A stretch of DNA of 64,000 nt from an uncultured Eubacteriales bacterium. GTDB taxonomy: Bacteria; Bacillota; Clostridia; Oscillospirales; Oscillospiraceae. The translations under genes were made by a program, and so were the position numbers. This document shows positions 52,779 to 62,015 of the stretch, piece by piece. Positions within the stretch are counted from its first letter, which is position 1; every line of letters starts with the position of its first letter. Location of the stretch: the NCBI GenBank assembly GCA_949293985.1, contig CASFFN010000012.1:32829-96828 (forward strand), read 5' to 3'. The notes under the pieces are model-generated. The model did not search any database. It was not told the origin of the DNA and saw nothing but the letters and a program-made list of their open reading frames with translations.

Positions 52779-54293
52779 ATGAAGAATTTACAGAAATTGG
52801 GTAAAGCGTTAATGCTTCCCGTCGCTGTCCTGCCCATCTGCGGCATTCTGATGGGCATCGGCTATCTCCTCTGCCCCGCCTACATGATGGGCGGTGCGGT
52901 GGCTGAGGGCCTGGGCTACGCCACTTCCGGTGTTGCGTATTCCATCGGTTACTTCCTGATCAAGGCCGGCGGCGCCCTGATCGACAACATGGCCATCCTG
53001 TTTGCCGTTGGCGTGGCTGTCGGCTTGTCCGAAGACGAGAACGGCACCGGCGCTCTGGCCGGTCTGGTCTCCTGGCTGATGATCACCAACCTGCTGAGCA
53101 CCGGCACCGTGGCCGCTGTTGTTCCCTCTATGGCCGAGGCCGGCAGCACCAATGCCGTTGCTTTCGACAAGATCGCCAACCCCTTCATCGGCATCCTGTC
53201 CGGCGTTATCGGCGCTCTGTGCTACAACAAGTTCAAGGGCACCAAGCTGCCTGACTTCCTGGCTTTCTTCTCCGGCAAGCGCTCCGTCGCCATCGTGACC
53301 GGCGTTGTGTCCATCATCGTATCCGTGGTTCTGCTGTTCGCGTGGCCCATCATCTTCTCCGGTCTGGTGGCTGTGGGCAACTTCATCAAGGGCCTGGACG
53401 TGATCGGTGTTGGCCTGTACGCCTTCCTGAACCGTCTGCTGATCCCCTTCGGCCTGCATCACGCTCTGAACAATGTGTTCTGGTTCGACACCATCGGCAT
53501 GGGCGACCTGACCGCTTACTGGGCTGGCCTGGTTGAGGGCGGCACCATGGATAACGGAACCGTCATCGACTGGTCCGTCGGCTCCTACATGGCTGGCTTC
53601 TTCCCCTGCATGATGTTCGGTATCCCCGGCGCTGCTCTGGCTATGGTTGTTACCGCCAAGAGCAACAAGCGTAAGGCTACCATCGGCATCGTAGGCGCTG
53701 CCGCTCTGTCCGCTTTCCTGTGCGGCGTGACCGAGCCCTTCGAGTTCGCTTTCATGTTCCTGGCGTTCCCCCTGTATGTGGTTTACTCCCTGCTGTACGG
53801 CATCTTCGCCGCTGTAACCGTAGCTCTGGGCTTCCGGGCTGGCTTCAGCTTCTCCGCCGGCGGCACCGACCTGCTGTTCTCCGCTTCCCTGCCTGCGGCT
53901 GCCAACACCTGGGTGATTATCCCCATGGGCATCGCTGCCTTTGTGGTGTTCTTCCTGGTGTTCCTGTTCGCCATCAAGACCTTCAACCTGAAGACCCCCG
54001 GCCGTGAGGACGACACCGTGGAAGAGGCTAAGATCGAGCTGGCTAACAACGACTACACCGCTATGGCTCAGGTGATTCTGGAAGGCCTGGGCGGCAAGGA
54101 CAACATTGCCTCCATGGACCACTGCATCACCCGTCTGCGTCTGGAAGTGAAGGATCGTCTGCTGGTGAACGAGGCTAAGATCAAGTCCTCCGGCGCCTCC
54201 GGCGTTATCCGCCCGGGCAAGAACTCCGTACAGGTTATCATTGGACCCAAGGTTCAGTTCGTGTTCGACGAGTTCAAGAAGCTGGCAAAGTAA
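52779..54293 (+). CDS. PTS EIICB permease, glucose/N-acetylglucosamine family
   Basis: The 504-residue protein has an N-terminal EIIC with about ten hydrophobic segments (KNLQKLGKALMLPVAVLPICGILMGIGY, GLHHALNNVFWFD, FLCGVTEPFEFAFMFLA) and a C-terminal EIIB domain with phosphorylatable Cys449 in MDHCITRLRL and GVIRPGKNSVQVIIGPKVQ. The lack of a fused EIIA agrees with the separate EIIA gene. Sugar specificity (glucose, GlcNAc or maltose) is not decided. Confidence 0.93.
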   Translation: MKNLQKLGKALMLPVAVLPICGILMGIGYLLCPAYMMGGAVAEGLGYATSGVAYSIGYFLIKAGGALIDNMAILFAVGVAVGLSEDENGTGALAGLVSWLMITNLLSTGTVAAVVPSMAEAGSTNAVAFDKIANPFIGILSGVIGALCYNKFKGTKLPDFLAFFSGKRSVAIVTGVVSIIVSVVLLFAWPIIFSGLVAVGNFIKGLDVIGVGLYAFLNRLLIPFGLHHALNNVFWFDTIGMGDLTAYWAGLVEGGTMDNGTVIDWSVGSYMAGFFPCMMFGIPGAALAMVVTAKSNKRKATIGIVGAAALSAFLCGVTEPFEFAFMFLAFPLYVVYSLLYGIFAAVTVALGFRAGFSFSAGGTDLLFSASLPAAANTWVIIPMGIAAFVVFFLVFLFAIKTFNLKTPGREDDTVEEAKIELANNDYTAMAQVILEGLGGKDNIASMDHCITRLRLEVKDRLLVNEAKIKSSGASGVIRPGKNSVQVIIGPKVQFVFDEFKKLAK

Positions 54294-54331
54294 TTCCATA
54301 ACCCGGGTTTTTCTGGCCCACGGAAAGACCG

Positions 54332-54366
54332 ATCCCCCGGAAGGATTCTCCTTCCGGGGGATTTTT
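54332..54366 (+). terminator. Terminator of the PTS operon
   Basis: 13-bp stem ATCCCCCGGAAGG / CCTTCCGGGGGAT with a 5-nt loop followed by TTTTT. Confidence 0.92.
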
Positions 54367-54501
54367 ATGCCCGCTGCCCGGCGGTTTTACGCCAAAGGAA
54401 TACAAAGAGGGCAAACTCCTGGCTATCTTCGCCGCCTCGGTGGAAATTCACAAATATCTGCCGGAAATATATAAAATTTTCCATAAAAAGCCGATTTGCC
54501 G
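54367..54501 (+). other. Short coding-like remnant between PTS operon and ppdK
   Basis: From about 54383 one frame without a start codon reads ...GGFTPKEYKEGKLLAIFAAS and then VEIHKYLPEIYKIFHKKP, more protein-like than random sequence. It could be the tail of a decayed gene. There is no complete gene here. Confidence 0.3.
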
Positions 54502-54530
54502 TTTACAATTCCCCAATGGTGTGGTATACT
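54502..54530 (+). promoter_or_regulatory. Promoter of ppdK
   Basis: TTTACA at 54502-54507 and TATACT at 54525-54530 with a 17-bp spacer, 84 bp before the start codon. Confidence 0.75.
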
Positions 54531-54613
54531 GTAAAAGTAACCCAGAATATCATTGGTTTTCGTAACTTCAGGCGAAGGATCGCCTGCCATGCAAAATTGA
54601 AAGGGGTATTTGA

Positions 54614-57244
54614 ATGTCGCATAAGTATGTTTACCTGTTCACGGAGGGCAACGGCGGTATGCGGGAGCTCCTGGGCGGAAAGGGCGCGAATCTTGCGGAA
54701 ATGACCAACATCGGTCTGCCTGTCCCCCAGGGCTTTACCATCTCTACGGAGGCCTGCACCCAGTATTATGAGGACGGCCGGACCATCAATCCGGAGATCC
54801 AGGCCGAAATCATGGAGTATGTGGAGAAGCTGGAGACCATTACCGGCAAGAAGTTCGGGGATAAGGAAAATCCCCTGCTGGTTTCCGTCCGTTCCGGCGC
54901 CCGGGCTTCCATGCCTGGCATGATGGATACCATTTTGAATCTGGGCCTCAACGAGGATGTGGTGAATGTCCTGGCTGCCAAGTCCGGCAACCCCCGTTGG
55001 GCCTGGGACTGCTACCGCCGCTTCATCCAGATGTATTCCGATGTGGTCATGGAAGTGGGCAAGAAGTACTTTGAGGCCCTCATCGACAAGATGAAGGAAG
55101 AAAAGGGCGTAACGCAGGATGTGGAGCTTACCGCCGAGGACCTGAAGACCCTGGCCGGTCAGTTTAAGGCCGAGTACAAGGCCAAGCTGGGCGCGGACTT
55201 CCCCACCGACCCCAAGGAGCAGCTCATGGGCGCCATCAAGGCCGTGTTCCGTTCCTGGGACAACCCCCGAGCCAATGTGTACCGCCGGGATAACGACATC
55301 CCCTACTCCTGGGGTACTGCCGTCAATGTTCAGTCCATGGCCTTCGGCAACATGGGCGACGACTGCGGCACCGGCGTGGCGTTCACCCGGAACCCCGCCA
55401 CCGGCGAAAAGAAGCTTTTCGGCGAGTTCCTGACCAACGCCCAGGGCGAGGATGTGGTGGCCGGCGTCCGGACTCCCATGCCCATCAGCCAGATGGCCGA
55501 GAAGTTCCCCGAGGCTTTCGCCCAGTTTGAAAAGGTCTGCGCCATCCTGGAGGACCACTACCGGGATATGCAGGACATGGAGTTCACCGTGGAAAACGGC
55601 AAGCTGTATATGCTCCAGACCCGCAACGGCAAGCGTACCGCCGCTGCCGCTTTGAAGATTGCCTGCGACCTGGTGGACGAGGGCATGATTGACGAGAAGA
55701 AGGCCGTGGCCATGATTGAGCCCCGGACTCTGGACACCCTGCTTCATCCCCAGTTCGACGCCGCCGCTTTGAAGGCCGCCCAGCCTGTGGCCAGAGCCCT
55801 GGCCGCTTCCCCCGGAGCCGCTGCCGGTAAGATTGTGTTCTCCGCCGAGGACGCCAAGGCCTGGGCTGCCCGGGGTGAGAAGGTGGTTCTGGTGCGTCTG
55901 GAAACCTCTCCCGAGGACATCGAGGGCATGAAGGCTGCCCAGGGCATTCTGACCGTCCGGGGCGGCATGACCTCCCACGCCGCCGTGGTGGCCCGGGGCA
56001 TGGGCACCTGCTGCGTGTCCGGCTGCTCCGCCATCGCCATGGACGAGGAGAACAAGACCTTTACCCTGGCAGGCAAGACCTACCACGAGGGGGACGAGCT
56101 GTCCATTGACGGCTCCACCGGCTGCATTTATGACGGCATCATCCCCACCAAGGATGCGGAGATTGCCGGCGAGTTCGGCCGGATTATGGCCTGGGCGGAC
56201 AAGTACCGCCGCCTGGAGGTGCGCACCAACGCCGACACCCCCAGAGACGCCAAGAAGGCCCGGGAGCTGGGCGCTCAGGGCATCGGCCTGTGCCGTACCG
56301 AGCATATGTTCTTCGAGGAGGGCAGAATCGGTGCCTTCCGGGAGATGATTTGCTCCGATACCGTAGAGGAGCGGGAGGCCGCCCTGGCTAAGATCCTGCC
56401 CATGCAGCAGGCGGACTTCGAGGCCCTGTATACCGCTATGGAAGGCCGTCCTGTGACCATCCGGTTCCTGGATCCCCCCCTCCATGAGTTTGTACCTACC
56501 ACCGATTCCGAGATTGAGGCGCTGGCTGCCGCTCAGGGCAAGACCGTGCAGCAGATTCGGGATGTGATTGCCTCCCTCCACGAGGCCAACCCCATGATGG
56601 GCCACCGGGGCTGCCGTCTGGCGGTTACCTATCCGGAAATCGCCGCCATGCAGACCAAGGCTGTCATCCGGGCTGCCCTGAATGTGGAAAAGGCCCATCC
56701 CCAGTGGAACGTGGTTCCCGAAATCATGATTCCCCTGGTGGGCGACATCAAGGAGCTGGCCTATGTGAAGAGCGTGGTGGTCAAGACCGCCGATACCGAG
56801 ATCGCCGCCTCCGGCATTGACCTGCACTACCATGTGGGTACCATGATTGAGATTCCCCGGGCCTGCCTCACCGCCGACGAGATTGCCAAGGAAGCGGAGT
56901 TCTTCTGCTTCGGCACCAACGACCTGACCCAGATGACCTTTGGCTTCAGCCGTGACGATGCGGGCAAGTTCCTGGACGCCTACTATGATTCCAAGATTTA
57001 TGAGAACGACCCCTTCGCCAAGCTGGACCAGATCGGCGTGGGCCGGCTCATGGAAATGGCGGTCAAGCTGGGCAAGTCCGTCCGTCCCGACCTGCACCTG
57101 GGCATCTGCGGCGAGCACGGCGGCGACCCGGTCTCCGTCATGTTCTGCCACAAGATTGGCCTGGACTATGTGTCCTGCTCCCCCTTCCGGGTACCCATCG
57201 CCCGTCTGGCCGCCGCCCAGGCTGCCATTGCCGAGGGCAAGTAA
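54614..57244 (+). CDS. ppdK: Pyruvate, phosphate dikinase
   Basis: The 876-residue enzyme interconverts PEP, AMP and PPi with pyruvate, ATP and Pi, common in anaerobic Clostridia glycolysis. N-terminal ATP-grasp (GGKGANLAEMTNIGLPVPQGFTI, VSVRSGARASMPGMMDTILNLG), central phosphohistidine domain with the catalytic His in GGMTSHAAVVARGMG, and C-terminal PEP barrel (GICGEHGGDPVSVMFCHKIGLDYVSCSPFRVP). ATG after TGAAAGGGG. A strong terminator follows. Confidence 0.97.
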   Translation: MSHKYVYLFTEGNGGMRELLGGKGANLAEMTNIGLPVPQGFTISTEACTQYYEDGRTINPEIQAEIMEYVEKLETITGKKFGDKENPLLVSVRSGARASMPGMMDTILNLGLNEDVVNVLAAKSGNPRWAWDCYRRFIQMYSDVVMEVGKKYFEALIDKMKEEKGVTQDVELTAEDLKTLAGQFKAEYKAKLGADFPTDPKEQLMGAIKAVFRSWDNPRANVYRRDNDIPYSWGTAVNVQSMAFGNMGDDCGTGVAFTRNPATGEKKLFGEFLTNAQGEDVVAGVRTPMPISQMAEKFPEAFAQFEKVCAILEDHYRDMQDMEFTVENGKLYMLQTRNGKRTAAAALKIACDLVDEGMIDEKKAVAMIEPRTLDTLLHPQFDAAALKAAQPVARALAASPGAAAGKIVFSAEDAKAWAARGEKVVLVRLETSPEDIEGMKAAQGILTVRGGMTSHAAVVARGMGTCCVSGCSAIAMDEENKTFTLAGKTYHEGDELSIDGSTGCIYDGIIPTKDAEIAGEFGRIMAWADKYRRLEVRTNADTPRDAKKARELGAQGIGLCRTEHMFFEEGRIGAFREMICSDTVEEREAALAKILPMQQADFEALYTAMEGRPVTIRFLDPPLHEFVPTTDSEIEALAAAQGKTVQQIRDVIASLHEANPMMGHRGCRLAVTYPEIAAMQTKAVIRAALNVEKAHPQWNVVPEIMIPLVGDIKELAYVKSVVVKTADTEIAASGIDLHYHVGTMIEIPRACLTADEIAKEAEFFCFGTNDLTQMTFGFSRDDAGKFLDAYYDSKIYENDPFAKLDQIGVGRLMEMAVKLGKSVRPDLHLGICGEHGGDPVSVMFCHKIGLDYVSCSPFRVPIARLAAAQAAIAEGK

Positions 57245-57287
57245 ACCTTCTGCCCTTCGGCAGGGTTTGTACCTGAAATAGCAAAAT

Positions 57288-57328
57288 CCCCTGACGCGGT
57301 GCGTTATGTTCCTGCGTCAGGGGTTTTT
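57288..57328 (+). terminator. Terminator of ppdK
   Basis: 10-bp stem CCCCTGACGC / GCGTCAGGGG, 16-nt loop, TTTTT. Confidence 0.9.
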
Positions 57329-57491
57329 GTCCATTTTTCCTGAATCTATTTGGAGGCGGGGAGCGAAAAGAATCGGAAACCAAAATACGGCGGCTGGAAG
57401 AGAAAATTTCCGCCATGCCGGAAGCCGCGGTAGAGAGCGGCGGCTTTCACACCGAAAACGACCTGCGGTTTTCTGCGGTGCCTACATAAAG
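57329..57491 (+). other. Possible tail of a decayed gene
   Basis: A frame ending in TAA at about 57489 reads ESETKIRRLEEKISAMPEAA then VESGGFHTENDLRFSAVPT, coding-like, but no start codon is available after the ppdK terminator. Probably a remnant. Confidence 0.3.
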
Positions 57492-57604
57492 AATGCGCCC
57501 TGTGGATTCCCACAGGGCGCATTGTAGACTGTCACAAAAGTCCAACGGACTTTTGTGACACGCTGAGGCGCATTCCGTCCGTTGTAAATCGGACGGAATG
57601 CGCC
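57492..57604. repeat. Three consecutive long hairpins
   Basis: 57492-57523: 14-bp stem AATGCGCCCTGTGG with 4-nt loop. 57531-57559: 13-bp stem GTCACAAAAGTCC with loop AAC. 57567-57604: 14-bp stem GGCGCATTCCGTCC with a 10-nt loop. The first and third share GCGCATT. All arms are perfect, and none is followed by a T run. REP/BIME-like clusters or an RNA-processing site are possible. Confidence 0.75.
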
Positions 57605-57834
57605 TTCTGCTTTTGTGCAGTTTTCGCATGACAGGAAAAAGGGCAAAGTTATACTTTGCTTCTACCAGTATGCTTCCTGCCGCCATTTTTGTCAAGCTCC
57701 TTTCAGAATACACCCTTACGCATATAACTTACCACAAAACCGGCTGATTTTGAACCTTTTTTTGAGAAAAGAACGGATATGCTATTGACAATCCAAATCA
57801 GACCGTCTATTCCGCTGCGTGGACATTTATTTAG
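57605..57834. other. Gap between hairpin cluster and MITE copy C
   Basis: About 230 bp, no gene; moderately AT-rich near 57720-57790. Nothing identified. Confidence 0.5.
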
Positions 57835-57979
57835 GGAAACTCTGAATAAATCGCCTTCGGCTGGAGAGCGGATCTTTTTCGCCATCCATGCAGAATGAAA
57901 AACCGGAAATACACAAAGTATTCCCCGGTTTTCCATTCTTTTGTCTGACGAAAAATCTCTCGCTGTAATCAGAGCTTCC
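57835..57979 (+). mobile_element. MITE copy C
   Basis: 145 bp with terminal inverted repeats GGAAACTCTGAATAAATC / TAATCAGAGCTTCC, flanked on both sides by TTAG (57831-57834 and 57980-57983). Nearly identical to the reverse complement of copy B, including the internal CCGGAAATACACAAAGTATT stretch. Confidence 0.8.
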
Positions 57980-58024
57980 TTAGAGGTCAAAAAAGCCTGG
58001 TTTTAAGCCATTTCCAGAGTCCAA

Positions 58025-58061
58025 ACAGGGGCAAGGCGTTTATACCTTGCCCCCTGTTTTT
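58025..58061 (+). terminator. Orphan + strand terminator-like hairpin
   Basis: CAGGGGCAAGG pairs with CCTTGCCCCCTG (one bulge) around loop CGTTTATA and is followed by TTTTTG. No intact + gene ends before it; it may have served a gene lost from 57329-58020. Confidence 0.6.
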
Positions 58062-58169
58062 GTGTTGAAAGCGTTACCGGCGCATTTTTATAGCTTTATC
58101 CGGACCTCATCCACAAGGCCGCCCCATGGACGGAAGGAGAATTCCGGCTTTGGCGGCAATCAAACGCTT

Positions 58170-58958
58170 CTATTTTCCGGCTTCCGGGGGAAAGAGGGCG
58201 TCTACGGTGGCGAAGCGGTAGCCCATCTCCTCCCATCGGGTCAGCAGCTCGTCCAAGATTTGGGCGTTGGTGGCGGAGGTGGAGTGGAGCAGGACGATGG
58301 CGCCGTTGTGGGTCCTGGGAAGAAGCTTGGAAAAAGCCTGTTCCCGGCTGGGCTGGGCGTTGTTGTTCCAGTCCTGATAGGCGAGACTCCAAAATACCGT
58401 GTGATATCCCAGTTCCCGGGCCATTTTCAGATTTTCCTCGCTGTAAATCCCCTGGGGCGGACGGTAGAGCCTGCAGAGGGGTTGACCGGTAATTTGCTGA
58501 TACAGCCGCGCCATCTCCTCCAGCTCCCGGGTAAAGGCGTCCCGGTCCTTCAGCTTGCTCATATCCGGGTGGTTCATGGTGTGGTTGCCCACAATATGCC
58601 CCTCCTCCGCCATCCGCCGCACCAAATCCGGGTTCCGCTCCAGGTAGTCCCCCACCAGGAAAAAGGTGGCCTGGACGCTGTGCTTTTGGAGGGTGTCCAA
58701 AATCTTTTCGGTGCAGCCGTTTTCGTATCCGGCGTCAAAGGTGAGATACAGCACCTTTTCCTCCGGGTCCCCCATGTATACGGCGTCAAATTGGGAAAGC
58801 TGGGCGGCGCTGGCGTTTCCGGTGGGCGGTTCGCCTTCGCCGCCGAATTTCAGTCCCCAGGAGCCGGCTTCCAGAGTGGCGGGCTTCCACAGCAGCAGCC
58901 CCAATACTCCCACAATAACCGCTCCGAGAAAGAGAAAAAGCCATGATGGTTTGCGCAT
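58170..58958 (-). CDS. Polysaccharide deacetylase (PdaA/PdaB-like)
   Basis: The start is ATG 58958 after AGGAGGGG. The 262-residue product has an N-terminal membrane anchor (LFLFLGAVIVGVLGLLLW), a linker and a NodB-type domain: YLTFDAGYENG (motif 1 Asp), GHIVGNHTMNHPDMSKL (motif 2 HxxxH), CRLYRPPQGIYS (motif 3), VFWSLAYQDW and IVLLHS (motif 5 His). The second Asp of motif 1 is Gly-Tyr, as in spore cortex PdaA-like enzymes. It deacetylates peptidoglycan amino sugars, perhaps in sporulation. Confidence 0.9.
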   Translation of the reverse strand: MRKPSWLFLFLGAVIVGVLGLLLWKPATLEAGSWGLKFGGEGEPPTGNASAAQLSQFDAVYMGDPEEKVLYLTFDAGYENGCTEKILDTLQKHSVQATFFLVGDYLERNPDLVRRMAEEGHIVGNHTMNHPDMSKLKDRDAFTRELEEMARLYQQITGQPLCRLYRPPQGIYSEENLKMARELGYHTVFWSLAYQDWNNNAQPSREQAFSKLLPRTHNGAIVLLHSTSATNAQILDELLTRWEEMGYRFATVDALFPPEAGK

Positions 58959-59129
58959 GATTACCCCTCCTGTCAGGGTCAATGTATGTGGGGAGGGACA
59001 GGTCTATGCCTCCTGTCGGAAGGCTTTTGGCGATTTTTCCGAAAGCTGTTAAAATTCACTAAATTTTTAACTTAATTTTTGAGAAAATAAATCTGAAAAG
59101 AGCATTTCCTACAAAAATATTGTTCAATC

Positions 59130-59158
59130 TTTACAAATCGAGAAAGTTGTGCTATTCT
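59130..59158 (+). promoter_or_regulatory. Promoter of the mgl operon with upstream inverted repeat
   Basis: TTTACA at 59130-59135, 17-bp spacer, TATTCT at 59153-59158. An AT-rich inverted repeat GTTAAAA...TTTTTAAC at 59048-59071 upstream could be an operator. Confidence 0.65.
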
Positions 59159-59210
59159 ACGAGTGGTTGATGTGTGCATCAGCCACAAATGCTAAGGAGG
59201 AAAACGAAAC

Positions 59211-60356
59211 ATGAAGAAAATCATTGCATTGCTTCTCGCCCTGGTAATGGTGCTGGCCTTCGCTGCCTGCGCTCCTGCCGACAATGACGAGACCGCCGCT
59301 CCCGATGGTTCCCAGGGTGCTGAGGGCACTCAGGGCAACTCCGATCTGAAGGTGTCCGTGTTCTGGTACGACGAGTCCGATGTGTACCTGAGCTCCGTTC
59401 GTAGCGAGCTGAACGAGCAGCTGGATGCTCTGGGCATTGCCTATGACGACCAGTATGCCGGTAAGGATCAGGCCAGACAGCTGGATCAGGTTCGCTCCGC
59501 TATTACCGGTGGCTCCAACCTGCTGGTTGTGAATGTGGTTACTTCCGGCTCTACCGATGTGGCCGAGCAGATTCTGGAAGCTGCCGGCGACATTCCCGTG
59601 GTGTTCTTCAACCGTTCCATCGGTAACGATGGCCAGGATGTTACTGTGCTGAATGAGCATGCCAACAGCTGCTTCATCGGTACCGACGCTCCCGAGGCCG
59701 GTCACCTGCAGGGCCAGATGATTGGTGAGTACCTGGTTGACCACTACGACGAAGTAGACATGAACGGCGACGGCGTTATCACCTACGCTATGTTCAAGGG
59801 CGAAGAGGGCAACGCTGAGGCTATCTACCGTACCCAGTACGCCGTTGAAGACGCCGACAAGGTTCTGACCGAGGCTGGCAAGAAGCCCCTGCAGTACTTC
59901 GACCCCAACAACACCGACAAGTACCAGGTTGACCAGGGCGGCGCATGGTCCGCTGCCGCTGCCAAGGAGTACATGGACACCAACTTCGTTACTTACAACG
60001 AGGCTTCCGGCAATATGATCGAGCTGGTCATCTGCAACAACGACGGTATGGCTGAAGGCGCTATCGCTTCCCTGCAGGGCCAGGGCTACAACACCGGTGA
60101 CGCCCATGTGGTTCCCGTGTTCGGTGTTGACGCTACCGAGAACGCTATCGCTCTGATTGCTGACGGCGCCATGACCGGTACCGTTAAGCAGGATGCCGAG
60201 GGTATGGCTAAGGCTATCGCCGGCACCATCGGCGCTCTGGCTGAGGGCAAGACCCCTGTGGACGCTCTGGCTGCTCAGGACGATCCCCGGTTCTCCATTG
60301 CTACCGACTGCGCTTCCAAGCTGTATGTTGCTTACGCTCCCTACACTGGCGAATAA
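59211..60356 (+). CDS. mglB: Galactose/glucose-binding lipoprotein (MglB-like)
   Basis: The 381-residue lipoprotein (lipobox AFAAC) is a periplasmic-binding-protein-like galactose/methyl-galactoside receptor: KVSVFWYDESDVYLSSVRSEL, VVFFNRSIG, GTDAPEAGHLQGQMIGEY, VICNNDGMAEGAIASL, VFGVDATENAIALI, GTVKQDAEGMAKAI. At residues about 183-195 a calcium loop DMNGDGVITYAMF matches the EF-hand-like loop of E. coli MglB. AGGAGGAAA precedes the ATG. First gene of a sugar ABC operon. Confidence 0.93.
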   Translation: MKKIIALLLALVMVLAFAACAPADNDETAAPDGSQGAEGTQGNSDLKVSVFWYDESDVYLSSVRSELNEQLDALGIAYDDQYAGKDQARQLDQVRSAITGGSNLLVVNVVTSGSTDVAEQILEAAGDIPVVFFNRSIGNDGQDVTVLNEHANSCFIGTDAPEAGHLQGQMIGEYLVDHYDEVDMNGDGVITYAMFKGEEGNAEAIYRTQYAVEDADKVLTEAGKKPLQYFDPNNTDKYQVDQGGAWSAAAAKEYMDTNFVTYNEASGNMIELVICNNDGMAEGAIASLQGQGYNTGDAHVVPVFGVDATENAIALIADGAMTGTVKQDAEGMAKAIAGTIGALAEGKTPVDALAAQDDPRFSIATDCASKLYVAYAPYTGE

Positions 60357-60371
60357 GCATTAGGAAAATAT

Positions 60372-60441
60372 CCGGGCAGCTGTCGTTCCGGCGGCAGCTG
60401 CCCCCTTTTCGGAAACGGAATCCGTCCTTTTTTAAGGACGG
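60372..60441 (+). terminator. Attenuating hairpins between mglB and mglA
   Basis: GGGCAGCTG / CAGCTGCCC stem (60374-60403) followed by CCTTTTC, and a perfect palindrome CCGTCCTTTTTTAAGGACGG (60422-60441). Such partial terminators typically give more binding protein than transporter. Confidence 0.7.
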
Positions 60442-60500
60442 CGCTTGCCGTTTCTCCGCCGGAACACAAATCGCAACCAATGTAGAAGGAGGAACGCACT

Positions 60501-62000
60501 ATGCCAAAGGATGTTCTACTGAGAATGGTAGACATTACAAAGACTTTCCCAGGCGTAAAAGCCCTGGACCATGTTTCTCTGGAGGTAAAGGCAGGCACCG
60601 TACACGCCCTCATGGGTGAAAACGGCGCAGGAAAATCCACCTTGATGAAGTGCCTCTTCGGCATTTACAACAAGGATGAGGGTCACATTTACCTGGAAGG
60701 CAAGGAAGTCAACTTCAAAAGCAGTAAAGAAGCCCTGGACAACGGGGTGGCCATGGTTCACCAGGAGCTGAACCAGGCGCTGAAGCGCTCGGTGATGGAC
60801 AACATCTGGCTGGGTCGGTATCCCAAGACCCTGGGTGTGGCCGTAAACGAGAAGAAGATGTACAAAGACACCAAGGCGGTTTTTGACGAGTTGGGAATTG
60901 ATGTGGATCCCAAGCGCATCATGAGCACCATGCCCGTTTCCCAGCGGCAGATGGTGGAAATCGCCAAGGCTGTTTCCTATAACTCCAAAGTCATCGTCTT
61001 TGACGAACCCACCTCCTCTCTGACGGAAGAGGAAGTGGAGCATTTGTTCCAGATTATCAATATGCTCCGTGACCGGGGAGTAGGTATTATCTATATCTCC
61101 CATAAGATGGCGGAGATTAAACGGATTTCCGATGAAATCACTGTTATGCGTGACGGCACCTGGGTCGCTACCCGGCCTGCCGCTGAGTTGGAAATGGCGG
61201 AAATCATTAAACTGATGGTGGGCCGTGAGCTGACCAACCAGTTCCCTCCCAAGACCAATAAGCCGGGCGATGTCTACCTGAAGGTGGAGGGCATCACCGG
61301 TATGTATAACCAGCTGAAGGATGTGTCCTTTGTGGCCCGCCGGGGCGAGATTCTGGGCCTGGCCGGTCTGGACAGCTCCGGCCGTACCGAAACGCTGGAA
61401 AGCATTTTCGGCGTCCGTACCCGGAAGGAAGGCACCATCACCCTGGACGGCAAGCTTTGCAAGAACCGGAACGCCGGGGAATCCATCAAAAACGGTTTTG
61501 CTCTGCTGACGGAAGAACGCCGGGCCACCGGTATTTTCGGCGTGCTGAATATCCGGGACAACACGGTTATCTCCAGCTTGAAGCGGCATAAACGGCTGGG
61601 TTTGTACCTGAGCTCCAAGTCTCAGAAGAAGGATACCCAGTACTACATCGACGCCCTGCGTACCAAGACCCCCACCCAGGAGACCAAGATCCGTAGCCTG
61701 TCCGGCGGTAACCAGCAGAAGGTCATTATCGCCCGTTGGCTGCTGACGGAGCCGGAGGTTTTGCTGCTGGACGAGCCAACCCGCGGTATCGATGTGGGCG
61801 CCAAGTACGAGATTTACCAGTTGATTCTGGATTTGGCTCTGTCGGGAAAGACCGTTATCATGGTCTCTTCCGAAATGCCGGAACTGCTGGGCGTCTGTGA
61901 CCGGATTGTGGTCATGTCCGGCGGCCGGGTAGCCGGCGAGGTAGATACTGCCCACACCAGCCAGGAAGAGATTATGACCCTGGCCGCCAAGTATGTATAA
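60501..62000 (+). CDS. mglA: Sugar ABC transporter ATP-binding protein MglA
   Basis: The 499-residue tandem ABC ATPase has two nucleotide-binding halves: first Walker [10 protein letters not shown] (about residue 39), [12 protein letters not shown] signature and [12 protein letters not shown]; second half with a degenerate Walker A ([14 protein letters not shown]), [15 protein letters not shown] and [17 protein letters not shown]. This is the MglA/RbsA/XylG pattern. AGGAGGAACG precedes the ATG. Confidence 0.95.
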   Translation: MPKDVLLRMVDITKTFPGVKALDHVSLEVKAGTVHALMGENGAGKSTLMKCLFGIYNKDEGHIYLEGKEVNFKSSKEALDNGVAMVHQELNQALKRSVMDNIWLGRYPKTLGVAVNEKKMYKDTKAVFDELGIDVDPKRIMSTMPVSQRQMVEIAKAVSYNSKVIVFDEPTSSLTEEEVEHLFQIINMLRDRGVGIIYISHKMAEIKRISDEITVMRDGTWVATRPAAELEMAEIIKLMVGRELTNQFPPKTNKPGDVYLKVEGITGMYNQLKDVSFVARRGEILGLAGLDSSGRTETLESIFGVRTRKEGTITLDGKLCKNRNAGESIKNGFALLTEERRATGIFGVLNIRDNTVISSLKRHKRLGLYLSSKSQKKDTQYYIDALRTKTPTQETKIRSLSGGNQQKVIIARWLLTEPEVLLLDEPTRGIDVGAKYEIYQLILDLALSGKTVIMVSSEMPELLGVCDRIVVMSGGRVAGEVDTAHTSQEEIMTLAAKYV

Positions 62001-62015
62001 GGAGGATACAATTTT

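Noticed and set aside
58047..58946. 299-codon ORF on + opposite the polysaccharide deacetylase
   Set aside because: Shadow frame; the minus gene has all NodB motifs and a ribosome site.
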